Shown here piece by piece: positions 1 through 5,227 of a DNA stretch of 5,980 nt. Both the position numbers and the translations under genes were made by a program. The stretch is from Accumulibacter sp. (GTDB lineage: Bacteria; Pseudomonadota; Gammaproteobacteria; Burkholderiales; Rhodocyclaceae), in assembly GCA_031276375.1 (NCBI GenBank), contig JAISNE010000188.1, forward strand, positions 1 to 5,980. Reading direction: 5' to 3'. Numbering within the stretch: the first letter of the stretch is position 1; each line of letters starts with the position of its first letter. The notes under the pieces are model-generated. The model ran no database searches, was not told where the DNA came from, and saw only the letters and a list, made by a program, of their open reading frames with translations.

Positions 1-137
1 TTGGCCGCCGTGTGCGACGCGTGAGACTCGGCGCCGAAATGCGCCAGCTTCAGCACCAGACCATCGGCGGCGAAAACCGTACCGCTCACGGCCAGGGCCG
101 CGACCGCGGCAACAGTGAGGAATCCCAGTCTTTTCAT
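1..137 (-). CDS. TRAP-type solute-binding protein, N-terminal part (DctP-like)
   Basis: Only the first 45 codons are in the window; the gene runs off the left edge. The ATG at 137-135 is preceded by GGGAGAG about 8 bases upstream. The product starts with a clear Sec signal peptide: MKR, then a hydrophobic stretch rich in Leu, Val and Ala, then a probable signal-peptidase site at VFA-AD (about residues 22-25). The mature protein begins LVLKLAHFGAESHASHTAA. This resembles the start of DctP-family periplasmic binding proteins, in which a first beta strand (LKLAH) is followed by a His-containing segment and then AAxxF. The family delivers organic acids to a DctQM membrane permease. The family call rests on about 20 mature residues, so another periplasmic binding protein is possible; substrate cannot be named. 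It is transcribed away from the cobD region, and its base composition matches the GC-rich cob genes. Confidence 0.6.
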   Translation of the reverse strand, partial: MKRLGFLTVAAVAALAVSGTVFAADGLVLKLAHFGAESHASHTAA

Positions 138-158
138 TTTCAACTCTCCCAGAAATTA

Positions 159-176
159 AGAACGGAACGTCGTTCT
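159..176. promoter_or_regulatory. Inverted repeat just downstream of the dctP-like promoter, possible operator
   Basis: GAACG-T-CGTTC at 165-175 is an inverted repeat, and AGAACG at 159-164 also pairs with CGTTCT at 171-176. The element would fall at about +3 to +20 of the predicted transcript, a usual place for a repressor site. The half-site layout resembles TetR-family operators, but no such regulator gene is in the window, so the assignment is inference. Confidence 0.35.
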
Positions 177-185
177 GACTTGGTC

Positions 186-215
186 ATTAGTCCACAATAC
201 AGACAAATTTGTCAA
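186..215 (-). promoter_or_regulatory. Probable sigma-70 promoter of the dctP-like gene
   Basis: On the minus strand a perfect -35 box TTGACA lies at 215-210. An 18-base spacer follows, then ACTAAT at 191-186 (four of six matches to TATAAT). Transcription would start near 179, leaving a leader of about 40 bases before the ATG at 137. The -35 box overlaps the left edge of the large direct repeat that begins at 213. Confidence 0.5.
202..213. promoter_or_regulatory. 12-bp perfect palindrome overlapping the dctP-like -35 box
   Basis: GACAAATTTGTC is a perfect palindrome whose right end falls within the -35 TTGACA (215-210). A protein bound here would compete with RNA polymerase. A chance palindrome of this length in an A/T-rich intergenic stretch is possible. 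Confidence 0.3.
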
Positions 216-444
216 CAAAAAAAGAAGCCGCGCCGCGCGCCGCCGGCTCAAAAGCGAGGGCGGCGCGCGCTTCAAGGGCGGGGATGGAAGCGGGAAACGT
301 GGCGCTTTCCCGGTAGAATACGGCGAATCCCCTGCCGTCCGGGCCGTGATTTCCCAAGCTTTTCCCTCGCCGAACTCGCGTCCGCCATGCCGCCGTCCTT
401 GAATCCGCCGTGGGCGGCGATGACTGGCGTCGCGCTCGACCGGC
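213..444 (+). repeat. Left copy of a ~232-bp direct repeat (cobD upstream region and 5' end)
   Basis: This block aligns from end to end with 4134-4367, with about 85-90% identity by eye and a few small indels. Long identical runs occur, including a 28-base run beginning GATGGAAGCGGG (near 284 here, 4204 in the right copy), 23 bases around the ATG at 387, and 32 bases at the right end. The copies diverge abruptly after GCGCTCGACCGGC. On the left the similarity stops at CAACAAAAAAA. It contains no intact gene: it carries a cobD-like 5' fragment plus the upstream stretch with a conserved TAGAAT at 314-319. Its left neighbour is the dctP-like gene and its right neighbour is the accessory segment. 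Confidence 0.9.
387..444 (+). pseudogene. Truncated cobD 5' fragment in the left repeat copy
   Basis: From the ATG at 387 this reads [19 protein letters not shown], matching the N-terminus of the intact cobD product downstream ([19 protein letters not shown]). Homology then stops at 444; the frame continues through unrelated sequence to a stop at 570-572. Two of the three codon differences change the amino acid (Leu to Pro, Leu to Trp) within what should be a hydrophobic helix, as expected of an unselected remnant. It lacks all of the conserved CbiB/CobD motifs and cannot be functional. Confidence 0.75.
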
Positions 445-612
445 GATACTCGGCCGTCAGTAATTTGGTATACATAAATAGGCCAGATACGCAAACAACT
501 TCAGATTGCGTCATTGCGAGGCCCGCAGGGCCGTGGCAACGACGACGATTTGATCCTGGTGTTTCTAAATGACCGACCGCCGAGTAAGATACAAGGACAG
601 GAGGTGCTGAAA
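445..612. other. Intergenic stretch between the repeat copy and the hypothetical gene
   Basis: No gene is supported here. The stretch is less GC-rich at first (446-500), then holds one hairpin repeat at 514-539 and the Shine-Dalgarno sequence of the next gene at 599-604. I see no convincing sigma-70 promoter; an A/T-rich patch at 467-480 (GTATACATAAATAG) could supply a -10 element but lacks a good -35. Confidence 0.5.
514..539. repeat. REP-like palindromic element (CGTCATTGCGAGG...GGCAA type)
   Basis: The sequence TCATTGCGAGGCCC-GCA-GGGCCGTGGCAA forms a hairpin with a GGCCC/GGGCC inner stem and TTGC/GCAA outer pairs. Its flanks (GCGTCATTGCGAGG) match the well-known dispersed bacterial palindromes that begin GTCATTGCGAG and end near GGCAA or AGCAATC. 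Such elements are scattered in intergenic DNA and mark this as non-coding. Confidence 0.6.
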
Positions 613-1026
613 ATGCGTATCGATGATCGTTATTACGGGTTTGACCAACCCGGAGGAAATGTAAAAATAGCCAATGTGGCCTTGCCCCGTTTCGACAGTT
701 TCTATTTCAACACAAAGACGGCGCCCGCCATGAGCGACGAAAAATACCGGGAAGCCATTATCGCGCAGGCCCAAAAGGACGCCGCCGCCGGGAAATTTCA
801 AACGGAATCGCATGAATACAGGAAATTGATGAAAAGCTATGTGTCCGTTGCCTCACCGGACAGGAAAGCTATTATTGCAAACGGATTGAATCAATTGTCC
901 GGCGCGGGCAATACGCTTGACTTGAACAGGCGCAAGCTGAATTTGATAGATTTTTATCCGGAAATATGGAATTTACAGAGAAAGGCAGATTGTCATACGC
1001 GGAGTTCAAAGCCGAAGGCAAAATAA
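613..1026 (+). CDS. Hypothetical protein, probably the N-terminal part of a frameshifted gene
   Basis: I do not recognise the function. The ATG at 613 has a perfect AGGAGG at 599-604, eight bases upstream, which fixes the start in preference to the in-frame ATG at 514 that lies inside the hairpin repeat. The 137-residue product is soluble, without signal peptide or membrane segment. A helical, charged middle carries MSDEKYREAIIAQAQKDAA and the segment SYVSVASPDRKAIIANGL. The last ~20 residues, after NLIDFYPE, turn into low-quality sequence (ADCHTRSSKPKAK), as expected after a frame change. The overlapping -1 frame from 966 continues with well-formed sequence, so the two are likely halves of one original gene. 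Base composition is clearly lower in GC than the cob genes, consistent with acquired DNA. Confidence 0.6.
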   Translation: MRIDDRYYGFDQPGGNVKIANVALPRFDSFYFNTKTAPAMSDEKYREAIIAQAQKDAAAGKFQTESHEYRKLMKSYVSVASPDRKAIIANGLNQLSGAGNTLDLNRRKLNLIDFYPEIWNLQRKADCHTRSSKPKAK

Positions 1027-1202
1027 TCGCCAAATACGCAAACGGCGGCTGGACGCTTTATCCGACGGATGCGGAAAACGCACGAACATCCGAATTCTTG
1101 CGGATTTACAATGACGCATGGCGAAGCGCGTATCACGGCAAGGAGAATTCGATTGCGCCAAACGGCGATGACCCGGCGCCTTCATTCGATAAAAGCGTGT
1201 AG
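966..1202 (+). CDS. Hypothetical protein, probable C-terminal half of the gene starting at 613
   Basis: This 78-residue frame overlaps the end of the preceding ORF by 61 bases in the -1 frame. It begins MEFTEKGRLSYAEFKAEG and contains a beta-like section ending in NGGWTLYPT, then DAENARTSEFLRIYNDAW, typical of a structured domain end. Only a weak GGAA lies three bases before the ATG, so independent initiation is unlikely. The simplest reading is a single-base indel between about 940 and 965 in a gene of about 195 codons. A genuine overlapping gene pair or a programmed frameshift is possible, but I see no slippery heptamer with a strong downstream structure. Function unknown. Confidence 0.5.
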   Translation: MEFTEKGRLSYAEFKAEGKIIAKYANGGWTLYPTDAENARTSEFLRIYNDAWRSAYHGKENSIAPNGDDPAPSFDKSV

Positions 1203-1255
1203 GCTGAACAACGACGCCCGCGGTCTCCTGCGCGGTGGGCGGAGCGAAGCCCTTG

Positions 1256-1274
1256 ATCCCGGATCGTCCGGGAT
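1256..1274. terminator. Hairpin between convergent genes, possible weak bidirectional terminator
   Basis: ATCCCGGA-TCG-TCCGGGAT is a perfect 8-bp stem with a 3-base loop. It sits between the convergent hypothetical gene (stop at 1202) and acr3 (stop at 1293). A smaller GGGC/GCCC stem lies at 1237-1252. Neither strand shows a T-run right after the stem, so it is not a textbook intrinsic terminator and could be just another palindromic repeat. Confidence 0.35.
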
Positions 1275-1292
1275 GCGACACATATTGTTGAT

Positions 1293-2348
1293 TCATTTCA
1301 TATTGAGTTTAAAATACCTCCTCTTCAGCCAAAGAGCTACATTCACAAGTCCGATAAGCACCGGAACTTCAATCAATGGGCCAATGACGGCCACAAATGC
1401 CTCACCGGAGTTCAGGCCGAACACGGCGATAGCTACGGCAATGGCAAGCTCAAAGTTGTTGGAAGCGGCGGTAAAAGACAGCGTGGCCGACTGCTCGTAA
1501 TTCGCTCCAGCTTGCCGAGAGAGATAGAAAGAAAGCAGGAACATCACTAAAAAGTAAATCAACAGGGGGATGGCTACCTTCACTACATCAAAAGGGAGTT
1601 GCACAATGTATTCACCCTTGAGGGAGAACATCACCAAGATAGTGAACAGCAGCGCCCGCAATGTCCAAGGGCTTACGCGAGGAATGAAAATATTCTCGTA
1701 CCAGCCCAAACCTTTGCATTTGAGGCCGTAAAAGCGAGAGGCTGCTCCCGCGATAAAAGGAATGCCAAGGTAAATGAACACGCTTTCGGCAATCTGGCCC
1801 ATATTCACGTTGACCACGGCTCCGGACAAGGCGAGCCAACGCGGCAGCATGGTTATGAATGCATAAGCGTAAACCGAGAAGAAGAATACTTGGAAGATTG
1901 CATTGAAAGCCACCAGCCCGGCGCAATATTCCCTATCGCCTCCGGCAAGGTCATTCCAGACAATGACCATGGCTATACAGCGGGCAAGGCCGATAAGGAT
2001 AAGGCCCACCATGTAGCTGTTATTTCCGGAAAGAAAAGCAATCGCCAGCAGAAACATGAGAATGGGGCCGATAATCCAGTTTTGCGCCAAGGAGAGAATC
2101 AATATTTTTTTGTCGCGGAATACCCGGCCAAGCTGCTCATATTTTACTTTCGCCAAGGGAGGATACATCATCAGGATCAGCCCGATGGCTATAGGGATGT
2201 TGGTCGTACCAATCTGGAAAAAGTTGATGGCGTTCTTCATGCTTGGTACGGCCCATCCAAGCCCAACGCCTATGAACATGGCGAGGAAAATCCACAATGT
2301 AAGGTAGCGATCAAAGAAAGAAAGCCGCTGTAGAGTTGATTGAGCCAT
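1293..2348 (-). CDS. acr3: Arsenite efflux permease Acr3
   Basis: Acr3 (BART superfamily) exports arsenite across the inner membrane using the proton-motive force. The 351-residue product, a normal length for the family, is almost entirely hydrophobic with about ten membrane segments. It starts [21 protein letters not shown], the characteristic cytoplasmic tail and first helix. Key family features are visible: the essential Cys in [16 protein letters not shown] (Cys124, equivalent to Cys129 of the Alkaliphilus protein) and the essential Glu in [17 protein letters not shown] (Glu300, equivalent to Glu305). NWIIGP precedes the Cys helix. The frame is open to 2441, but the upstream part is hydrophilic and overlaps the small gene before it; the ATG at 2348 has AAGGGG about nine bases upstream. 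It is the last gene of the minus-strand ars operon. Confidence 0.95.
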   Translation of the reverse strand: MAQSTLQRLSFFDRYLTLWIFLAMFIGVGLGWAVPSMKNAINFFQIGTTNIPIAIGLILMMYPPLAKVKYEQLGRVFRDKKILILSLAQNWIIGPILMFLLAIAFLSGNNSYMVGLILIGLARCIAMVIVWNDLAGGDREYCAGLVAFNAIFQVFFFSVYAYAFITMLPRWLALSGAVVNVNMGQIAESVFIYLGIPFIAGAASRFYGLKCKGLGWYENIFIPRVSPWTLRALLFTILVMFSLKGEYIVQLPFDVVKVAIPLLIYFLVMFLLSFYLSRQAGANYEQSATLSFTAASNNFELAIAVAIAVFGLNSGEAFVAVIGPLIEVPVLIGLVNVALWLKRRYFKLNMK

Positions 2349-2361
2349 GATTCTTCGCCCC

Positions 2362-2460
2362 TTATGGCTTGGCAATATAGTCAGGAACGGTCTGGATCTT
2401 GTCCAGATCCATTCCTGGATTCGCTTGTAACATTGCCGCAATACCAGATAATGGCGTCAT
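2362..2460 (-). CDS. Small 32-aa protein between arsM and acr3, ATGA-coupled to arsM
   Basis: The ATG at 2460-2458 overlaps the arsM stop TGA (2459-2457) in the four-base ATGA arrangement typical of translational coupling. GGAG at 2472-2469, inside the arsM 3' end, sits eight bases before it. The 32-codon frame ends with TAA at 2364-2362, and 13 bases separate it from the acr3 ATG; the acr3 Shine-Dalgarno begins within its stop codon. The peptide starts [19 protein letters not shown] and ends [11 protein letters not shown]: a short amphipathic helix, a Pro-Gly turn, then an acidic and Pro-rich tail, with no Cys and no membrane segment. I do not recognise a family. An inverted repeat (TGGATCT-TGTCC-AGATCCA, 2393-2411) falls inside it. 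Alternatively it could be a leader peptide controlling acr3 translation. Placement and signals make it a likely real gene; function unknown. Confidence 0.6.
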   Translation of the reverse strand: MTPLSGIAAMLQANPGMDLDKIQTVPDYIAKP

Positions 2461-3314
2461 TTTTGTATCTCCACTGGCTTTTTGGCTTCAATGGACAGAC
2501 TGACAACGTAATCCGCCATCTCTTCGCCCTTGGGTAAAATTTCAGCAATTTTCTTATATAAGGGATCGTTCCAGTCCTGCATATTTCGCACATAGTCAGG
2601 CTTGGAGGTCAGGACGATGGAAGTGAAGCCGGTCTTTTCCAGCATGGATCTGGTTTCATCCACCAGCACCGCACCGGCAACGCACCCTACCAACGCCGCC
2701 GCCATTTCCCGAATGTTCTCCGGCAGAGGCTTCAGCAGGGCCAAATCCGAAACAGACACCTTGCCACCCGGTTTCAGGGTACGGAAAACTTCACGCCAGA
2801 CCTGTGGCTTGTCAGGGGAAAGGTTGATAACACAGTTGGAAAGCACCACGTCAACGCTGTTGTCAGCCACAGGCAGATATTCAATCTCGCCAAGGCGAAA
2901 CTCCACATTGTCCAAGCCGAGGCGCTGTCTATAGTGCGCAATATTTTTACGGGCCTTGGCAAGCATTTCCGGAGTCATGTCCACACCGATAACCCGCCCG
3001 GAGGCTTTCACCCTCTCGCCCGCCTGGAACACGTCAAAACCACCGCCACTACCGAGGTCAAGCACTGTCTGGCCTTCTTGCAAGGCCGCGATGGCGATGG
3101 GGTTGCCGCAGGAAAGCCCCATGTTCGCTCCTTCCGGCAGCTTCTTCAAGCTTTCCACGTCATAGCCCACGGCTTCCGCCAATCGGGCAGGATCGGCCTG
3201 ACTGCCACGCTGACTTGAGCAGCAGCACGAATGTTGCCCTGTAGCAATGGCTGCATACCCTGCTCTGACGGTTTCTCGAACATCAAAGGGGGGCGACTCG
3301 TTTGCATTTTTCAT
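2457..3314 (-). CDS. arsM: Arsenite S-adenosylmethionine methyltransferase ArsM
   Basis: ArsM transfers methyl groups from SAM to As(III), giving methylated and eventually volatile arsenicals. The 285-residue product has the class I methyltransferase motif VLDLGSGGGFDVFQA (SAM loop, about residues 84-98) and the acidic GVDMTPEML strand end (about 110-118). The arsenic-binding cysteines of the family are present: Cys69 in GLSCGNP, Cys161 in LSNCVINLSPDK, and Cys211 in VGCVAG. An additional HSCCCSS cluster lies at 29-35. The start is taken as the ATG at 3314, which has GGAG five bases upstream; a second ATG at 3329 has no ribosome binding site. It follows arsR by 91 bases on the same strand and overlaps the next small gene by four bases. 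The 2457-2460 overlap implies coupled translation. Base composition near 50-55% GC is unlike the cob genes. Confidence 0.93.
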   Translation of the reverse strand: MKNANESPPFDVRETVRAGYAAIATGQHSCCCSSQRGSQADPARLAEAVGYDVESLKKLPEGANMGLSCGNPIAIAALQEGQTVLDLGSGGGFDVFQAGERVKASGRVIGVDMTPEMLAKARKNIAHYRQRLGLDNVEFRLGEIEYLPVADNSVDVVLSNCVINLSPDKPQVWREVFRTLKPGGKVSVSDLALLKPLPENIREMAAALVGCVAGAVLVDETRSMLEKTGFTSIVLTSKPDYVRNMQDWNDPLYKKIAEILPKGEEMADYVVSLSIEAKKPVEIQK

Positions 3315-3405
3315 ATTTGCTCCAATCATTCAAATGAAGTAGTAGTATTGATATGTTAGTGTAAAAAAAGGGACTGGCTTACTTTTTCTCAATATTGGCG
3401 ATTCG
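3315..3405 (-). other. arsR-arsM intergenic spacer
   Basis: The 91-base gap is A/T-rich and contains a run of seven T on the minus strand (complement of the A-run at 3363-3369) without a preceding hairpin. I see no strong promoter, so arsM is probably read through from the arsR promoter. Confidence 0.4.
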
Positions 3406-3747
3406 CTACGACACGTCGAGCGGGACAGCGCAGGTAGTTTGTAAATTCAGACAATGCTCAGGGTGACTAGCGCAGCATTCAGCCGTCAAATAGGCTATCA
3501 CGTCAAGCATGAGGGGAATATTCGCCCGATAGCGAGAAAACCGGCCTTCTTTTTCCAGACTGATCAGGCCGGTGTGAGCAATGGTTTTGAGATGAAACGA
3601 CAGGTTGGTGGAAGGCAGATCGAGCTGTTTCGCGATTTCTCCGGCTACAAGACCTTCTGGCGCGTGTTTTACCAATAGGCGGAAGATATCCAGACGGACA
3701 TCAGAGGACAATACTTCAAAAAGTTTAGCTGCTTCTTGGGTTTTCAT
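3406..3747 (-). CDS. arsR: ArsR-type arsenite-responsive repressor
   Basis: This is a SmtB/ArsR winged-helix repressor that binds the ars promoter and releases it when As(III) binds cysteines. The 113-residue product has the family fold: helix LFEVLSSDVRLDIFRLLVKH, the recognition region with AGEIAKQLDLPSTNLSFHLKTI (about residues 35-56), and the wing LEKEGRFSRYRAN. It lacks the ELCVCDL motif of the E. coli type. Instead a C-terminal cluster, Cys91-Cys92 and Cys99 in ECCASHPEHC, resembles the As(III) site of Acidithiobacillus ferrooxidans ArsR (Cys95, 96, 102); Cys106 follows. The ATG at 3747 is chosen because an alternative GTG at 3765 lies inside the promoter spacer. There is no Shine-Dalgarno sequence, in keeping with a leaderless mRNA. 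It leads the operon with arsM, the small ORF and acr3. Confidence 0.93.
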   Translation of the reverse strand: MKTQEAAKLFEVLSSDVRLDIFRLLVKHAPEGLVAGEIAKQLDLPSTNLSFHLKTIAHTGLISLEKEGRFSRYRANIPLMLDVIAYLTAECCASHPEHCLNLQTTCAVPLDVS

Positions 3748-3779
3748 ACATTGATTATGCAACACTAGTTGAACAATGT
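3748..3779. promoter_or_regulatory. Candidate ArsR operator
   Basis: ACATTG (3748-3753) and CAATGT (3774-3779) form an inverted repeat spanning the promoter, and a second one, CAAC-ACTA-GTTG (3760-3771), fills the spacer between -35 and -10. Binding here would block RNA polymerase, as ArsR-family repressors do. The exact dyad used cannot be decided from the sequence; the two do not share a centre. Confidence 0.5.
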
Positions 3780-3782
3780 CAA
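3754..3782 (-). promoter_or_regulatory. ars operon promoter
   Basis: On the minus strand TTGACA (3782-3777) is followed by a 17-base spacer and CATAAT (3759-3754), a near-perfect sigma-70 promoter. The predicted start point, six to eight bases beyond the -10 box, is 3746-3748, which is the arsR ATG itself. The transcript should therefore be leaderless. Confidence 0.8.
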
Positions 3783-3783
3783 G

Positions 3784-3876
3784 CTATAAAATTTGACACC
3801 TTTGCCATAGCGATTTTCGCTTTAAGGCATGGGATTGCCCTAACCGGTTCCAATACTGCAAGCCACGTCGTTTCAT
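3784..3876 (-). CDS. Short ORF overlapping the TraJ-like gene end, possible truncated mobilization gene
   Basis: An ATG at 3876-3874 overlaps the TGA of the preceding TraJ-like frame as ATGA, the usual junction between a relaxosome accessory gene and the next mob gene. The frame runs only 30 codons (MKRRGLQYWNRLGQ..., ending RCQIL) and stops at 3786-3784, beside the -35 box of the ars promoter. It does not resemble a relaxase N-terminus that I can recognise. It may be the 5' stub of a gene cut off when the ars operon and mob module were joined, or chance. Confidence 0.3.
   Translation of the reverse strand: MKRRGLQYWNRLGQSHALKRKSLWQRCQIL
3809..3821. repeat. Small hairpin upstream of the ars promoter
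   Basis: AGCGA-TTT-TCGCT is a perfect 5-bp inverted repeat within the short ORF region. No T-run follows on the minus strand, so a terminator role is weak. It lies about 30 bases upstream of the ars -35 box. Confidence 0.2.
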
Positions 3877-4139
3877 ATTTTTTCTAACGCCGCCCGTACT
3901 TCCTTTGGCCGGGCGTCCAGGTCGCGCAAAAGCCTGTGGACAAGCACCCTGTCCGCGCATTCCGCCAATGTTTGTTTGACCAGTCCGCCAAGACGGCTCA
4001 GGTCGCCTTTCAATCTCCGCAAATCCATCCGGGCCTCGATACGTTCCATGTTCGGAACCGGCGAACCAAGGCACACTTTTTTACAGAAAGCAGGCAAAGA
4101 AATCCCGGCCTTCTTCGCGCTTTCTTGATGTGACAACAA
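3873..4139 (-). pseudogene. TraJ-like relaxosome accessory protein, 5'-truncated
   Basis: From about 4124 leftwards the frame reads ESAKKAGISLPAFCKKVCLG, then a segment ending LRRLKGDLSRLGGLVKQTL, and ends AALEKI. This is the pattern of RP4 TraJ-type and related mobilization proteins, in which AGxSLSAYLxxVxLG is followed by INGDLGRLGGLLK. Those proteins bind oriT and recruit the relaxase. The N-terminal 25-30 residues, which normally carry the start and the first DNA-binding strand, are missing: homology stops where the large repeat begins (4134), leaving only TTG codons of doubtful use at 4139 and 4136. The frame is open further into the repeat but becomes unrelated. I conclude it is a remnant marking the edge of an acquired mobilizable element. 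The family call is from motif memory, not a search. Confidence 0.55.
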
Positions 4140-4367
4140 AAAAACCGCGCGGAGCGCCGCCGGCTCAGAAAAACGAGGGCGGCGCGTGGCGCTTCAGGGC
4201 GGAGATGGAAGCGGGAAACGTGGCGCTTTCCGGGTAGAATACAACGAATCCCTTGCCGTCCAAGCCGTGATTTTCCATGCCTTTTTCTCTTGCCGAACTC
4301 GCGTCCGCCATGCCACCGTCCTTGAATCTGCCGTTGGCGGCGATGACTGGCGTCGCGCTCGACCGGC
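4134..4367 (+). repeat. Right copy of the ~232-bp direct repeat (genuine cobD 5' region)
   Basis: It aligns with 213-444. Here the repeat continues without interruption into the full cobD gene, so this copy is joined to the functional gene. Its left edge cuts the TraJ-like remnant. The ATG at 4277 is not conserved in the left copy (CATGC versus CAAGC), whereas the ATG at 4310 is conserved in both. Confidence 0.9.
4235..4240 (+). promoter_or_regulatory. Possible cobD promoter -10 element
   Basis: TAGAAT matches five of six bases of the -10 consensus and is conserved in the left repeat copy (314-319). No good -35 is visible 16-18 bases upstream. Just before it, GGAAA-CGTGGCGC-TTTCC forms a small dyad (extended to 7 bp, CGGGAAA/TTTCCCG, in the left copy) that could be an operator. 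Confidence 0.3.
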
Positions 4368-5227
4368 TGCTGGGTGAAACTCCGCGCTGGCATCCGCTGG
4401 TGGGCTTCGGCAAGTGGGCGGACACCATCGAGCGCGCGTTCAACCGCGGCGCATGGCGCCGCGCGAACGGCGCTTGCGCCTGGGTCCTGGCCGTCGCGCC
4501 GTGGACGGCGCTGGCCGGCTGGGCGCATGGGAAAGGGCTGGCCGGCTGGCTGCTCGACGTCGCGCTGCTTTATCTCGCGCTCGGCGGGCGCAGCCTGGCA
4601 GAACACGCCGGACGCGTCCTGGCCGGACTGCGGGCGGGCGATCTGGCGGCGGCGCGCGCGCACGTCGGCCGGATGGTCTCGCGCGATACGGCGGATCTCG
4701 ACGCGCCGGGCGTAGCCAAGGCCTGTGTCGAATCGACGCTGGAAAACGGCAACGACGCCGTGTTCGGCGCCCTGTTCTGGTTTGCCCTGTTCGGCGGCCC
4801 GGGCGCCGTGCTGTTCCGGCTGTCCAACACACTCGACGCGATGTGGGGCTACAAGACCGAGCGTTTCCTGTATTTCGGAAGAACGGCAGCGCGCATCGAC
4901 GACCTGCTCAACTACGTTCCGGCGCGGTTGACGGCGGTATCCTACGCGCTGTTCGGCCAGCCCCGCGCGGCGCTGGCTTGCTGGCGCGGGCAGGCGCCGG
5001 CGTGGGAAAGCCCGAACGCCGGGCCGGTGATGTCCGCCGGTGCGGGCAGTCTCGGCCTTGCGCTGGGCGGCCCCGCGATCTACCACGGCCGGATCGAGGA
5101 GCGTCCGGTGCTCGGCGCGGGACGCGCGGCGCGCGGCGACGATATTCCGCGCGCGCTGGCTCTGGTGCGGCGCGCCATCGCGCTCTGGCTGGCGGTCTTT
5201 CTGGCGATCGGAGCCTTTTTTGCTTGA
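4310..5227 (+). CDS. cobD: Adenosylcobinamide-phosphate synthase CobD/CbiB
   Basis: CobD/CbiB is the inner-membrane enzyme that attaches the aminopropanol arm to adenosylcobyric acid, giving adenosylcobinamide (phosphate). The product (about 305 residues) shows the family landmarks in order: [20 protein letters not shown] near the N-terminus, [20 protein letters not shown] then [32 protein letters not shown] followed by [16 protein letters not shown], and [14 protein letters not shown] with GGPAIYHG. Several hydrophobic segments fit a membrane protein, including one at the C-terminal end. The start is uncertain. ATG 4310 is preferred because it is conserved in the left repeat copy and gives the usual short lead before LDRLLGE; ATG 4277 (11 codons longer) and ATG 4343 are alternatives, and none has a clear Shine-Dalgarno sequence. 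Its end overlaps cobC by eight bases. High GC agrees with cobC. Confidence 0.92.
   Translation: MPPSLNLPLAAMTGVALDRLLGETPRWHPLVGFGKWADTIERAFNRGAWRRANGACAWVLAVAPWTALAGWAHGKGLAGWLLDVALLYLALGGRSLAEHAGRVLAGLRAGDLAAARAHVGRMVSRDTADLDAPGVAKACVESTLENGNDAVFGALFWFALFGGPGAVLFRLSNTLDAMWGYKTERFLYFGRTAARIDDLLNYVPARLTAVSYALFGQPRAALACWRGQAPAWESPNAGPVMSAGAGSLGLALGGPAIYHGRIEERPVLGAGRAARGDDIPRALALVRRAIALWLAVFLAIGAFFA

Noticed and set aside
272..514. Minus-strand frames in both repeat copies sharing the peptide [15 protein letters not shown]
   Set aside because: An indel shifts the frame after this peptide in one copy relative to the other, so the frames are not conserved as proteins; they come from DNA-level repeat similarity.
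514..612. N-terminal extension of the hypothetical gene from ATG 514
   Set aside because: The extension lies in a palindromic repeat and lacks a ribosome binding site; AGGAGG points to ATG 613.
1599..2333. Plus-strand open frame of 244 codons opposite acr3
   Set aside because: Complement of a membrane protein gene, giving a hydrophilic product; acr3 motifs on the minus strand are decisive.
2349..2441. 31-residue N-terminal extension of Acr3
   Set aside because: Hydrophilic, unlike Acr3 N-termini, and it overlaps the small ATGA-coupled gene in another frame.
3793..3821. Plus-strand promoter starting TTGACA at 3793
   Set aside because: No -10 element at the right distance and no plus-strand gene for it to serve.
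4134..4300. Cobalamin riboswitch upstream of cobD
   Set aside because: GGGAA...GAATCC...GCCGTGA is faintly reminiscent, but the canonical B12 box (GCCACTG) and the 3' pairing elements are absent.
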